From Trebonia kvetii (GTDB lineage Bacteria; Actinomycetota; Actinomycetes; Streptosporangiales; Streptosporangiaceae), in contig NZ_RPFW01000009.1 in the NCBI RefSeq assembly GCF_007827045.1, forward strand, positions 248,001 to 312,000: a stretch of DNA of 64,000 nucleotides, written 5' to 3'. The notes below the pieces were generated by a model. The model saw only the letters and a list, made by a program, of their open reading frames with translations. It ran no database searches and had not been told where the DNA came from. The translations under genes and the position numbers were made by a program. This document shows, one piece after another, positions 18,960 to 27,834 of this stretch (positions within the stretch are counted from its first letter, which is position 1; every line of letters begins with the position of its first letter).

Positions 18960-20522
18960 GTGACTGACAGTCCCTTGACTGACACCGGCTTGTGGACCAT
19001 CGCAGCGCAGGCACCGGACCGCCCGGCGGTGATCGAGCCGGACGGCACGATCGTCAGCTACGCCGAACTGGCCGGCCGGGCCGACCAGATCGGCCGCGGC
19101 CTGCGGGCGCTCGGCCTTCGCTCAGGCGACTGCGTGGCCGGGATGCTGTCCAACAGTTCCGCGGCCCTCGCGTTGTTCTTCGCCGCGATGGAGACCGGGC
19201 TGTACGTGGTGCCGGTCAACTGGCACCTGGCCGCCGCCGAGGTCGCCTACATACTCGGCGACAGCGGCGCGGCCGCGTTCGTGGCGGACGAGCGGTTCGC
19301 CGCCGTCGCGGCGGCGGCGGCGGATCAGGCGGAGATCGCTGCCGCCGCCAGGTTCGCGGTCGGCGAGATCGCCGGGTTCACCTCGCTGTCCGGCCTGGGC
19401 GCGGACGACGCGGGCCGCCCGGACCAGCGCACCCAGGGCGCCCCCATGGTCTACACGTCGGGCACCTCGGGCCGTCCCAAGGGCGTGCGGCGCGTGCTCA
19501 CCGGCCAGGACCCGGACACCGTCCCGGCCGCCAGCGCCTGGTTCTTCGGCCTGTTCGGCCTGGCGCCGTTCGACGGCAACGTGCACCTGTGCTGCTCGCC
19601 GCTGTACCACACGGCGGTGCTCAACTTCGCGACGATCTCACTCCAGCTCGGCCATCCGGTCGTGCTCATGGACGGGTTCGACCCGGAGGCCACGCTCGCG
19701 CTCATCGAGCGGCACCGGGTGACCCACACGCACATGGTGCCGACGCAGTTCAGGCGGCTGCACGCGCTGCCCGAGCAGGTCAGGTCGGCGTACGACGTCG
19801 GCTCCATGCGCGCCGCGATCCACAGCGCCGCGCCGTGCCCGCAGGAAGTCAAGCGGAAGATGATCGACTGGTGGGGGCCGGTGATCGTCGAGTACTACGC
19901 GGCCACCGAGGGCGGCGGCACCGGCATCACCGCTGACGAGTGGCTGAAACGGCCGGGATCGGTCGGCAGGCCCTGGCTTGGCTCCGAGGTCCGGATACTC
20001 GACGAGTGCGGCGACGACCTACCGGCCGGCCAGCCGGGCCTCGTCTACCTGCGGATGGGCGCCTCGACCTTCGACTACCACAAGGACAGGGAGAAGACCC
20101 TCGCCGCCCGCGCGCGGGGCATGTTCACGGTGGGAGACATCGGCTACCTGGACGCCGACGGCTACCTCTACCTCTGCGACCGCAAGGGAGACATGATCAT
20201 CTCGGGCGGGGTCAACATCTACCCGGCGGAGATCGAGGCCGAGCTGTCCTGTCACCCGGCGGTCGCCGACGTGGCCGTGTTCGGCATTCCGCACGAGGAA
20301 TGGGGCGAGGAGATCAAGGCCGTCGTGCAGCCCGCGGACGGCCGCCAGGCAGGACCGGACCTGACCGCGGAACTGCTGGCCTTCCTCGACGGCCGGATCG
20401 CCAGGTACAAACTGCCAAGGACCATCGACTACGCCGCGGAACTGCCGCGCGACCCCAACGGCAAGCTCTACAAGCGCCGCCTGCGCGACCCCTACTGGGC
20501 CGGCCGCGACCGCGCGATCTAG
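18960..20522 (+). CDS. Acyl-CoA synthetase (AMP-forming), FadD-type
   Basis: A 520-aa ANL-superfamily ligase. The P-loop is MVYTSGTSGRPKGV, the ATP-site motif YYAATEGGG, the hinge region GDIGYLDADGYLYLCDRKGD, and the catalytic Lys is in PRDPNGKLYKR near the C-terminus. It activates a carboxylic acid to its CoA thioester. The KstR-type operator and cluster position make a steroid or side-chain acid the likely substrate. It does not closely recall FadD17 or FadD19, so no symbol is given. The GTG at 18960 fits a leaderless promoter; a longer frame to 18924 would cover the operator. Confidence 0.85.
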   Translation: MTDSPLTDTGLWTIAAQAPDRPAVIEPDGTIVSYAELAGRADQIGRGLRALGLRSGDCVAGMLSNSSAALALFFAAMETGLYVVPVNWHLAAAEVAYILGDSGAAAFVADERFAAVAAAAADQAEIAAAARFAVGEIAGFTSLSGLGADDAGRPDQRTQGAPMVYTSGTSGRPKGVRRVLTGQDPDTVPAASAWFFGLFGLAPFDGNVHLCCSPLYHTAVLNFATISLQLGHPVVLMDGFDPEATLALIERHRVTHTHMVPTQFRRLHALPEQVRSAYDVGSMRAAIHSAAPCPQEVKRKMIDWWGPVIVEYYAATEGGGTGITADEWLKRPGSVGRPWLGSEVRILDECGDDLPAGQPGLVYLRMGASTFDYHKDREKTLAARARGMFTVGDIGYLDADGYLYLCDRKGDMIISGGVNIYPAEIEAELSCHPAVADVAVFGIPHEEWGEEIKAVVQPADGRQAGPDLTAELLAFLDGRIARYKLPRTIDYAAELPRDPNGKLYKRRLRDPYWAGRDRAI

Positions 20523-20542
20523 GAACGAACAGCGATAGTCAT

Positions 20543-20578
20543 CCAGCGGCAGGGTGCTGGCAGTTCACCCTCCGCTGG
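20543..20578. terminator. Bidirectional hairpin terminator between convergent fadD and echA19
   Basis: Arms CCAGCGG (20543-20549) and CCGCTGG (20572-20578), extended by inner pairing GGGTG/CACCC, form a strong stem 20 bp after the fadD stop, in the 158-bp convergent gap. No T-run is present. The rest of the gap shows nothing recognisable. Confidence 0.55.
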
Positions 20579-20680
20579 TCCGGCTATGTCGACACGGTCG
20601 ACTTGCCGTACGCGGCCGGGCAGGCGAACGGATAGGGTGACGCCTGCGACCGCGCCAGGAGGGCGTTCAGCGCGGTCCTG

Positions 20681-21478
20681 TCACGCGTCGCGGAACTGCG
20701 GGCGGCGCTTCTCGGCGAAGGCGCGCGGCCCTTCGCGCGCGTCGTCGCTGGCGAACACGGCGGCGCCGATCTTGGCCTCGAGCGCGAACGCGTCGTTCTC
20801 CGCTAGGCCCTCGGTCTCCCGCATGGCGCGCAAGATCGCGCGCACGGCGACCGGGCCGTTGGCGGCGATGGCGGCGGCGATCTCGAGCGCCTTGTCCAGA
20901 GCCTGCCCGTCCGGCACGACGTGCCCGATGAGCCCGATGGACAGCGCCTCGGCGGCCGTAATGTGCCGCCCGGTAAGCAGCAGGTCGGCGGCGAGCGTGT
21001 AGGGGATCTGCCGGGTCAGCCGCACCGCGGAGCCGCCAAGCGGGAACAGGCCCCAGCGGGCCTCGGAAACGCCGAACCGCGCGCTCTCTCCGGCCACCCG
21101 GATGTCGGTCGCCTGCAAGATCTCGGTGCCGCCGGCGATGGCAGGCCCCTCCACCGCGGCGATCAGCGGCTTGGTCAGGCGGCGCCCCTTGAGCAGCGGC
21201 TCGATCACCGCGAGGTCGAAGTCGCCGAGCCGCGAGCCGGGATGGTCGCTGGTCATCGCCTTGAGGTCGGCGCCCGCGCAGAACGCGCCGCCCGCCCCCG
21301 TCAGCACGCACGCCCGGATGTCCGGATCGGCGTCGACCCGGTCCCAGGCCTGGCGCATGAGCGTCATCATCGCCGAGCTGAGCGCGTTGCGCGCCTCGGG
21401 CCGGTTCATCGTGACGATGAGCACGTGCTCGCGCTGCTCGATCAGCGCGTGCGGCTGCTCGCTGGCCGACTCGCTCAA
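20681..21478 (-). CDS. echA19: Enoyl-CoA hydratase, EchA19-like
   Basis: A 265-aa crotonase. Oxyanion-hole motifs are TGAGGAFCAGADLKA and EGPAIAGGTEI, and the diagnostic run GRRLTKPLIAAVEGP plus DAREGPRAFAEKRRP closely follow mycobacterial EchA19, which hydrates steroid side-chain enoyl-CoAs. It diverges from fadD19, the arrangement of Rv3516/Rv3515c. The start is probably TTG at 21478, preceded by GGGAGG at good spacing; no ATG or GTG fits better. The shared promoter gap holds a KstR-like site. Confidence 0.88.
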   Translation of the reverse strand: MSESASEQPHALIEQREHVLIVTMNRPEARNALSSAMMTLMRQAWDRVDADPDIRACVLTGAGGAFCAGADLKAMTSDHPGSRLGDFDLAVIEPLLKGRRLTKPLIAAVEGPAIAGGTEILQATDIRVAGESARFGVSEARWGLFPLGGSAVRLTRQIPYTLAADLLLTGRHITAAEALSIGLIGHVVPDGQALDKALEIAAAIAANGPVAVRAILRAMRETEGLAENDAFALEAKIGAAVFASDDAREGPRAFAEKRRPQFRDA

Positions 21479-21518
21479 ACTCTGCCTCCCGGAGTGACGG
21501 TCAGGTCTTGCTAAAAAC

Positions 21519-21532
21519 AGTAACACGTTCTA
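21519..21532. promoter_or_regulatory. Imperfect KstR-type operator between echA19 and fadD19
   Basis: AGTAACACGTTCTA keeps the AAC-N2-GTT core and the right arm of TnnAACnnGTTnnA but has A instead of T at position 1. It overlaps a -10-like TAATTT (21531-21536) placed 7 bp before the fadD19 ATG, so fadD19 is probably leaderless and this site would block its promoter. Confidence 0.6.
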
Positions 21533-21542
21533 ATTTCTACCC

Positions 21543-23120
21543 ATGGCGCTGAACATGGCCGACCTGTTCGAGCATGCCGTCGACACCTTCCCGCAGCGGG
21601 TCGCGCTGATCTGCGGCGACCGGGAGGTCACCTACAGCGGGCTGGAAGACGAGGCCAACCGGGTGGCGCACCATCTGGCCGCCCTCGGGGTCGGCCCGGG
21701 CGGCCACGTCGGCCTGTACGCCCGCAACTCCATCGAGACCGTCGCGACGCTGCTCGCCACCATCAAGCTGCGGGCCGTAGTGATCAACATCAACTACCGG
21801 TACCTGGCGCGAGAGCTCGCGTACCACCTGGAAGACGCGGGCCTGGCCGTCCTCGTCCACGACAAGGACCTGGCGCCGGTCGTCGATGCCGTCGCGCCCG
21901 CCGGGCTGCCGCGCGTGGTGATCGGCGGGAACTACGCCGAGGCGGCCGCGGCCGAGTCCGCTGCCCGCGACTTCGGCCCGCGCAGCCCCGATGACGTCTA
22001 CATCATCTACACCGGGGGCACCACCGGACAGCCGAAGGGCGTCATGTGGCGCCATGAGGACATCTGGCGCACGCTTGGCGGCGGCATCGACTTCCTCACC
22101 GGCGAGCCGCTCGAGGACGAGTGGGCGCAGTCCCGCGCGGGCGTCGGCGACAACGGCATGGTCCGCATGGCGCCGGCCCCGCTCATCCACGGCGCCGCCA
22201 TGGTGGCCACGCTCGCGTGCCTGTTCGGCGGGGACACGGCGGTGATCCTGCCGAAGTTCGATCCGCACGCGGTATGGGAAGCGGTGCAGCGGCACCAGGT
22301 CAACGTGCTTTCCATGATCGGCGACGCGATGGCAAGGCCGCTGATGGAGGCACTGGCCGCCGGCGGCTACGACACGTCCTCGCTGGTGTCGCTCAACTCC
22401 ACGGCCGCGCTCTTCTCGCCCCCGGTCAAGGAGGCGTGCACGCGGGCGCTGCCCAACGTGTTCATCAGCGAGGCGATCGGCTCGACAGAGACCGGCTTCG
22501 CGGGCATCGCGTTCGTCAGCGCGGACGACGAGCAGCACGGCGGCCCCACGGTCACGGCGGGCCCCGACGTCATCGTGATCGACGAGGCGGGCGGCGTGTG
22601 CGGGCCCGGGCAGGCCGGCAGGCTGGCCCGCGGCGGGCACGTCCCGCTCGGCTACTACAACGACCCAGTCAAGACCACGGAGATGTTCGCCGAGGTGAAC
22701 GGCAGGCGCTACGCGGTGCCCGGCGACTGGGCCCGGGTGGAGGAAGACGGCTCGATCACCCTGCTCGGCCGGGGCAACACGTGCGTGAACACGGGCGGCG
22801 AGAAGGTCTACCCGGAAGAGGTCGAGGGCGCGCTGAAGTCCCATCCCGACGTGTTCGACGCACTGGTCATCGGCGTGCCCGACGACCGGCTCGGCCAGCG
22901 GGTGGCCGCGCTTGTCCAGCTCAGAACCGGCGCCGCCGCGGACGCGGCGGCGCTCCAGGCGCACGTGCACGGCCGGCTGGCCGGCTACAAGGCGCCGCGC
23001 ACCGTCTGGTTCGTGGACTCGATCGGCCGCACCGTGTCGGGCAAGGCCGACTACCGCTGGGCCCACCGCTACGCCGGCGAGCATCCCCCCGCCACGCCGG
23101 CGCAACCAGAGAGGGCCTGA
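21543..23120 (+). CDS. fadD19: Steroid side-chain acyl-CoA synthetase, FadD19-like
   Basis: A 525-aa AMP-forming ligase. The P-loop reads IYTGGTTGQPKGVMWRHED and the hinge is LLGRGNTCVNTGGEKVYPEE. The opening MADLFEHAVDTFPQRVALICG and ININYRYLARELAYHL are FadD19-like. FadD19 activates the C26 carboxylate of C27 and C24-branched sterols after CYP125 action. The end carries the usual VSGKADYRWA catalytic Lys. The ATG at 21543 lies right at the predicted transcription start, with no ribosome binding site, so it is likely leaderless. The nitronate monooxygenase-like gene follows after 72 bp. Confidence 0.88.
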   Translation: MALNMADLFEHAVDTFPQRVALICGDREVTYSGLEDEANRVAHHLAALGVGPGGHVGLYARNSIETVATLLATIKLRAVVININYRYLARELAYHLEDAGLAVLVHDKDLAPVVDAVAPAGLPRVVIGGNYAEAAAAESAARDFGPRSPDDVYIIYTGGTTGQPKGVMWRHEDIWRTLGGGIDFLTGEPLEDEWAQSRAGVGDNGMVRMAPAPLIHGAAMVATLACLFGGDTAVILPKFDPHAVWEAVQRHQVNVLSMIGDAMARPLMEALAAGGYDTSSLVSLNSTAALFSPPVKEACTRALPNVFISEAIGSTETGFAGIAFVSADDEQHGGPTVTAGPDVIVIDEAGGVCGPGQAGRLARGGHVPLGYYNDPVKTTEMFAEVNGRRYAVPGDWARVEEDGSITLLGRGNTCVNTGGEKVYPEEVEGALKSHPDVFDALVIGVPDDRLGQRVAALVQLRTGAAADAAALQAHVHGRLAGYKAPRTVWFVDSIGRTVSGKADYRWAHRYAGEHPPATPAQPERA

Positions 23121-23192
23121 TGAGACCTCCTGTTCTGGTGCCGTGGCGGCGACGTCCGTGAACCTCGACGATCAGAAATAGAGGAGCTCTCC

Positions 23193-24296
23193 GTGCGGAC
23201 ACCGGTTTGCGACCTGCTCGGCATCGAGCAACCGATCATCGGCTTCAGCCCGTCCGAGCAGGTCGCCGCGGCGGTCAGCCGGGCCGGCGGCCTCGGCGTG
23301 CTCGGCTGCGTGCGGTTCAACGACCCGGCCGAGCTTGACGCGGCCCTGGACTATATGGACGCGAACACCGGCGGGCGGCCCTATGGCGTCGACGTGGTCA
23401 TGCCCGCCAGGGTGCCCGTGGAGGCGGCCGCCAGCGACCTGGAAGCGATGATCCCGCAGGTGCACAGGGACTTCGTCGAGCGGACGCTGCTCGCGCTCGG
23501 CGTGCCGCCGCTGCCCGACGGCGCGCCGGACGCCGACGGCGTGCTCGGCTGGCTACACTCGGTCGCCCGCAAGCACGTCGAGGTGGCGCTGGCCCACCCC
23601 GCCCGGCTGATCGCGAACGCGCTCGGCTCGCCGCCGCCGGACGTCATCGCCGCCGCCCACGAGCACGGCATGCTGGTCGCGGCGCTCGCCGGGGCGCCGA
23701 AGCACGCGCAAGCGCAGGTCGCGAACGGCGTGGACATCGTGGTCGCGCAGGGCTACGAGGCCGGCGGCCATACCGGCGAGATCGGCAGCATGGTGCTCAT
23801 CCCGGAGATCGTCGACGCGGTCGGCGACCGGGTGCCGGTACTCGCCGCGGGCGGGATTGGCTGCGGCCGGCAGGTCGCCGCCGCGCTCGCCCTCGGCGCC
23901 GCCGGCGCCTGGATGGGCTCGGCCTGGCTGCTCACCCGCGAGTACGCGCAGATGACGTCCGCGCCCGCGGTGCAGCAGGCGCTGCTGGCGGCCACGTCCT
24001 CGGACACCGTCCGGTCGCGCATCTACAGCGGCAAGCCCGCCCGGCTGCTGAAGAACCGCTGGACGGCCGCGTGGGAGCAGCCAGATGCCCCGGAGCCGTT
24101 GCGCATGCCGCTGCAGAACCTGCTGGTCGCCGGCGCGCACCAGCGGCTCATGCGCTCCGGGCAGCCGGACGTGGTGCCGATGCCCGCCGGGCAGGTGGTG
24201 GGCCGGATCAGCGAGATCCGCCCGGTCGCCGCGGTGATCGAGTCCCTCGTCGCCGAGATGGACGAGACCCTGCGGCGGCTTGGCGGACTGGGATGA
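23193..24296 (+). CDS. Nitronate monooxygenase-family FMN oxidoreductase
   Basis: A 367-aa TIM-barrel flavoprotein. The N-terminal LLGIEQPIIGFSPSEQVAAAVSRAGGLG (given by its ends, residues 7-33), the catalytic-region VVAQGYEAGGHTG and VLAAGGIGCGRQVAAAL fit the 2-nitropropane dioxygenase/NMO family. Members also include enoyl reductases and the IpdC-type enzyme of ring C/D catabolism, but the sequence does not look like Rv3553, so I do not call it ipdC. It has GAGGAG before the GTG at 23193, and its stop overlaps the LLM gene (ATGA). A redox step on a steroid acyl-CoA is inferred from position. Confidence 0.8.
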   Translation: MRTPVCDLLGIEQPIIGFSPSEQVAAAVSRAGGLGVLGCVRFNDPAELDAALDYMDANTGGRPYGVDVVMPARVPVEAAASDLEAMIPQVHRDFVERTLLALGVPPLPDGAPDADGVLGWLHSVARKHVEVALAHPARLIANALGSPPPDVIAAAHEHGMLVAALAGAPKHAQAQVANGVDIVVAQGYEAGGHTGEIGSMVLIPEIVDAVGDRVPVLAAGGIGCGRQVAAALALGAAGAWMGSAWLLTREYAQMTSAPAVQQALLAATSSDTVRSRIYSGKPARLLKNRWTAAWEQPDAPEPLRMPLQNLLVAGAHQRLMRSGQPDVVPMPAGQVVGRISEIRPVAAVIESLVAEMDETLRRLGGLG

Positions 24297-25321
24297 GGCT
24301 CGCGGTCACCGCCGGCTACTGGGGCGCGGGGCCGCCAGCGGGCGCGGCGGAGCAGTTCGACGCCGCCGAGCGCCTCGGCATCGACCAGGTCTGGACGGCG
24401 GAGGCCTACGGCAGCGACGCGTGGACGCCGCTGGCCTGGTATGGCTCACGGACCTCGCGCGTCCAGCTGGGCACGGCGGTCTCGCAGCTGTCGGCACGGC
24501 CCCCGGCCACCCTGGCGATGACCGCGATGACGATGGATCACCTCACCAAGGGCCGCGTCATGCTCGGCATCGGCACCAGCAACCCGCAGGTGGTGGAGGG
24601 GTGGTACGGCCAGCCGTACCCGCGCCCGCTCGAGCGCACCAGGGAGTACGTGGACATCCTGCGCAAGGTCATCGCCCGCGCGGAGCCGGTCAGCTACGAC
24701 GGGAAGCACTACCAGCTTCCGCTGGCGGGCGGTACAGGCCTCGGCAAGCCGTTGCGCTCGATCCTGCACCCGTTCCGTACCGTGATTCCCGTCTACCTCG
24801 GTGCCGAGGGGCCGAAGAACGTGGCCCTGGCCGCCGAGATCGCCGACGGCTGGCTGCCCATGTTCTTTTCCCCGGCGATGAACGACTTCTACGCCACGGC
24901 CCTCGCCGAGGGCTTCGGCCGCCCGGGCGCGCGCCACTCGGCCGCGACGTTCGACGTCGTCGGCGGCCCGCTCGGCATCGTCCCGGACGATGACGTGGAG
25001 CGGGCCGCCGACCGGCTGCGGCCCGCACTCGCGCTGTACATCGGCGGTATGGGCGCCCGCGGCGTGAACTTCCACTACGAGGTCTTCGCCCGGATGGGCT
25101 ACGAGGGGCAGGCGAGGGCGATCCAGGATCACTACCTGGCCGGAGACAAGAAGGCCGCGATCGCCGCCGTCCCGACGGCGCTGGTGGAGGACGTGGCGCT
25201 CATCGGCCCCTGGGCCAAGATCGCCGACGAGATCCAGCGCTGGCAGGAAACCGTGCTCACCACGTTCCTCGCCAGCTGCGACCTGCGACTGCTCGAAAAG
25301 GTGGCCGGCCTGGTCCGGTGA
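24293..25321 (+). CDS. LLM-class F420-dependent oxidoreductase (Rv3520c-like)
   Basis: A 342-aa luciferase-like monooxygenase-family protein. MRLAVTAGYWGAG, GIDQVWTAEAYGSDAWTPLAW, LGTAVSQLSARPPA, LGIGTSNPQVVEGWYG and the phosphate-binding end AEIADGWLPMFFSP show a coenzyme F420- or flavin-binding barrel. Rv3520c holds the same genomic company (beside the Rv3521-ltp4-ltp3 genes) in M. tuberculosis. The ATG overlaps the upstream stop by 4 bp, so it is coupled. Its substrate is unknown; a steroid ring or side-chain reduction is inferred from context. It ends 29 bp from the convergent fadE27. Confidence 0.85.
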   Translation: MRLAVTAGYWGAGPPAGAAEQFDAAERLGIDQVWTAEAYGSDAWTPLAWYGSRTSRVQLGTAVSQLSARPPATLAMTAMTMDHLTKGRVMLGIGTSNPQVVEGWYGQPYPRPLERTREYVDILRKVIARAEPVSYDGKHYQLPLAGGTGLGKPLRSILHPFRTVIPVYLGAEGPKNVALAAEIADGWLPMFFSPAMNDFYATALAEGFGRPGARHSAATFDVVGGPLGIVPDDDVERAADRLRPALALYIGGMGARGVNFHYEVFARMGYEGQARAIQDHYLAGDKKAAIAAVPTALVEDVALIGPWAKIADEIQRWQETVLTTFLASCDLRLLEKVAGLVR

Positions 25322-25350
25322 GCTGCCACGACCCCGGCTTGACTCCCTGG

Positions 25351-26499
25351 CTAGAGTTCCTGCATTGTCAGCAGGCCGCCGAGCCGAAGGAGCTGCGCCG
25401 TGGCGCCGCCGAGTGAGAACTCGGCCCGTTTGGCCGCGGTGAAGTACCGGTGCAGCACATACGACGCGTCGATGCCCGTCCCGCCGTGTACGTGGACGGC
25501 GGTGTGCGCGACCCGGTGGCCGGCGTCCGCGGCCCAGAACTTGGCGGTGGCGATCGCGGCGGCCGTCTCGGCGTCGTCAGGCCGGCGGGTGTCGAGCAGC
25601 CAGGCGGCCTGCCACATTGTGAGCCATACCGCCTCCACGTCGATGTAGGCGTCGGCGAGGCGCTGGGCCACCGCCTGGAACGACCCGATCGGCCGCCCGA
25701 ACTGTTCGCGGCTGCGCGCGTACTGCGCGGTCAGCTCCAGCGCCCGCCCGACCACGCCGGCCTGCACGGCGCACAGTCCGACGGTGCCCCGCGCCACCAG
25801 CCAGCCCGCCACTTCTCCGCGCCGGCCGGGCTCGCCGAGCACCCGGCTGTCGTCCATACGGACATCGTCGAGCACAAGGCGCCCGGCGTCCGGCCCCTCC
25901 GCGCCGTTCGCGCTGTCCGTCAGTTCCTGCGGCGTGATGCCGACCCCGCGATCTGACGGCTCGACGAGGAACACCAGCACCTCGCCGGCCCCGTCGGCGC
26001 CGTCTACCTCGCCCGCTCGCCCTGCGGTCACCGTCGCGGGGACGAGCAGGAGATCGGCGCGCGGCAGGGCGGGCACCGCCGTCTTCACCCCGGATAGCCG
26101 CCACCCATCGTCGGCTCGCTCGGCGGTCGTCGACGGCGACGCCGGGTCATCGCTGTCCTCCTCCGCCAGCGCGGCGGTGAGCACCACCGAGCCGTCACCG
26201 GCCGCAGCGATCCACCGGCGCTGCTGGTCCGCGGTGCCGAACGCGGCGATCGCGCCCGCGCCGAGCACGAGCGACGAGAGGTAGGGGACCGGCGAAACGG
26301 CCCGGCCGGCCTCCGCGAGCACCGAGCACTGCTCGAGGAAGCCAAGGCCCGCGCCGCCAAGCGGCTCGGGCAGCCCGGCGCCGAGCACGCCGGCCGCGGC
26401 GAGGTCCGTCCACTGCCGCGGCGCGCTGTCCTGGTCGGCAAGGATCTTTCTCGCGAGTCCCGCGATCTCGGTCTGCGCCTGGCTGAGCGAGAAGTCCAC
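25351..26499 (-). CDS. fadE27: Acyl-CoA dehydrogenase, FadE27-like (ChsE5-type subunit)
   Basis: A 382-aa acyl-CoA dehydrogenase fold (MDFSLSQAQTEIAGLARKIL start; YARSREQFGRPIGSFQAVAQ near residue 262; HGGTGIDASYVLHRYF near the end). Sterol-degrading dehydrogenases work as alpha2beta2 heterotetramers of two unlike FadE chains, with the catalytic Glu in only one. Adjacency to the fadE26-like gene, 24 bp upstream on the same strand, makes this the second chain. The GTG at 26499 has AGGAGG 6 bp upstream. Expression should follow the KstR-type operator before fadE26. Confidence 0.85.
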   Translation of the reverse strand: MDFSLSQAQTEIAGLARKILADQDSAPRQWTDLAAAGVLGAGLPEPLGGAGLGFLEQCSVLAEAGRAVSPVPYLSSLVLGAGAIAAFGTADQQRRWIAAAGDGSVVLTAALAEEDSDDPASPSTTAERADDGWRLSGVKTAVPALPRADLLLVPATVTAGRAGEVDGADGAGEVLVFLVEPSDRGVGITPQELTDSANGAEGPDAGRLVLDDVRMDDSRVLGEPGRRGEVAGWLVARGTVGLCAVQAGVVGRALELTAQYARSREQFGRPIGSFQAVAQRLADAYIDVEAVWLTMWQAAWLLDTRRPDDAETAAAIATAKFWAADAGHRVAHTAVHVHGGTGIDASYVLHRYFTAAKRAEFSLGGATAQLLRLGGLLTMQEL

Positions 26500-26523
26500 G
26501 ACGGCCCTCCTGGAGCTGAAGGA

Positions 26524-27738
26524 TCAACGGCGGGCGGCGGGCAGCCCGAGCGCGGCCGCCGCGATAATGTCGCGCTGCACCTCGTTCGTCCCGCCGCCGA
26601 AGGTCAAGATCAGCGCGGCGCGGTGCTGGCGTTCGATCCGCCCGGCCAGAGCCGCACCGGGAGAACCGGAACGCACCAGCGCCCCGGCGCCGAGCACCTC
26701 CATCAGCAGCCGGTAGGCCTCCACGGCGAACTCGGTGCCGTACACCTTCGTGGCCGACGCCGCGGCGGGCCCGACGGATGCTGGCCCTCGGGGACGAGCC
26801 CCCCCGTTAACTTCGGCAGAGGAGGCGATCCGCCAGTTCATGAGCTTGAGGAACTCCGCCTTGGCGTGCACCCTGGCCAGGTTGAGCCGGACCCACTCGG
26901 CGTCGATGACCCGCCGCCCGTCCGCCAGCTTCGCGTCCCGCGCCCACTCCCGCACCGAAGCGAGCGCGGAGAGCACCGGCGCCGCCGAGGTTAGCGCCAC
27001 CCGCTCGTGGTTGAGCTGGTTGGTAATCAGCGGCCAGCCCTGGTTTTCCGCGCCGACGAGGGCGGACAGCGGCACGCGCACCGCGCGATAGTACGTAGCG
27101 CTGGTCACGACGCCCGCCATCGTGCGCACCGGCGTCCAGGAGAAGCCGGGTGCCGACGTCGGCACGATGATGATCGACAGGCCCTTGTGCCTGGGCGCGT
27201 CTGGATCGGTCCGGCAGGCGAGCCACACGAAGTCCGCGTACTGGATAAGGCTGGTCCACATCTTCTGGCCGTCGACCACGTACCCGTCTTGGTCGCGCGT
27301 CGCGGTCGTCCGCAGCGACGCGAGGTCGGTGCCGGCCCCCGGCTCCGAGTAGCCGATGGAGAAGTGGATCTCGCCCGCGGCGATCTTCGGCAGGTAGTAC
27401 GACTTCTGTTCGGGAGTGCCGAACCGCATGATCGTCGGTCCCACCGTGTTGATGGTCAGGAACGGCACGGGCACCCGCGCGATCGCGGCCTCGTCGGTGA
27501 AGATGAGCTGGTCGAGCATGGTGCCGCCGCGCCCGCCGTACTCTTCGGGCCAGCTCAGGGCCAGCCAGCCGTCCGCGCCGAGCTGCCGCACCACCGCGCG
27601 GTAGGCGTCGCCCTGCCCATAGTCGCCCTCGGCCGAGTCGGCTAGCCCGGCGCGCACCTCGTCGGTCATCAGCCGTCCGAAGTAGTCGCGCAACTCCCGT
27701 CGCAGCCGCTCCTGCTCGGGGGTGTAGGCAATCCGCAT
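26524..27738 (-). CDS. fadE26: Acyl-CoA dehydrogenase, FadE26-like (ChsE4-type subunit)
   Basis: A 404-aa acyl-CoA dehydrogenase. MRIAYTPEQERLRRELRDYF, WLALSWPEEYGGRG, FSIGYSEPGAGTDLASLRTT, GQKMWTSLIQYADFVWLA and FGGGTNEVQRDIIAAAALGLP closely follow mycobacterial FadE26. With FadE27 it forms the ChsE4-ChsE5 enzyme, which dehydrogenates C5 and C3 sterol side-chain CoA esters. The ATG at 27738 has GGAGG. An Ala/Pro/Gly-rich insert (about 310-325, VNGGARPRGPASVGP) replaces a variable loop. The promoter carries a perfect KstR-type palindrome. Confidence 0.9.
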   Translation of the reverse strand: MRIAYTPEQERLRRELRDYFGRLMTDEVRAGLADSAEGDYGQGDAYRAVVRQLGADGWLALSWPEEYGGRGGTMLDQLIFTDEAAIARVPVPFLTINTVGPTIMRFGTPEQKSYYLPKIAAGEIHFSIGYSEPGAGTDLASLRTTATRDQDGYVVDGQKMWTSLIQYADFVWLACRTDPDAPRHKGLSIIIVPTSAPGFSWTPVRTMAGVVTSATYYRAVRVPLSALVGAENQGWPLITNQLNHERVALTSAAPVLSALASVREWARDAKLADGRRVIDAEWVRLNLARVHAKAEFLKLMNWRIASSAEVNGGARPRGPASVGPAAASATKVYGTEFAVEAYRLLMEVLGAGALVRSGSPGAALAGRIERQHRAALILTFGGGTNEVQRDIIAAAALGLPAARR

Positions 27739-27755
27739 CCGCCCTCCAAGCGAGC

Positions 27756-27769
27756 TAGAACGTGTTCTA
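27756..27769. promoter_or_regulatory. Perfect KstR-type palindrome upstream of fadE26
   Basis: TAGAACGTGTTCTA is the ideal form of the KstR motif, with 6-bp arms that are exact complements around a GT centre. It lies 17 bp upstream of the fadE26 ATG and 39 bp from a KstR2-type site serving the divergent regulator gene. Confidence 0.82.
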
Positions 27770-27808
27770 TTAGAGTACACCGGGCGGCCGCTGCCGGTTA
27801 GCGTGCCG

Positions 27809-27822
27809 AGCAAGCGCTTGAT
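27809..27822. promoter_or_regulatory. KstR2-type operator at the promoter of the kstR2-like gene
   Basis: AGCAAGCGCTTGAT fits the published KstR2 motif AnCAAGnnCTTGnT at every fixed position. Its last base starts a -10-like TAGCCT (27822-27827), whose transcription start would fall at the GTG at 27835. This suggests a leaderless, autorepressed regulator gene. The same 24-bp context recurs before the thiolase at 40519. Confidence 0.82.
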
Positions 27823-27834
27823 AGCCTCACGAGC

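Noticed and set aside
23193..24296. Naming the nitronate monooxygenase-like gene ipdC
   Set aside because: The sequence does not resemble Rv3553 closely and its promoter gap has no KstR2-type motif.
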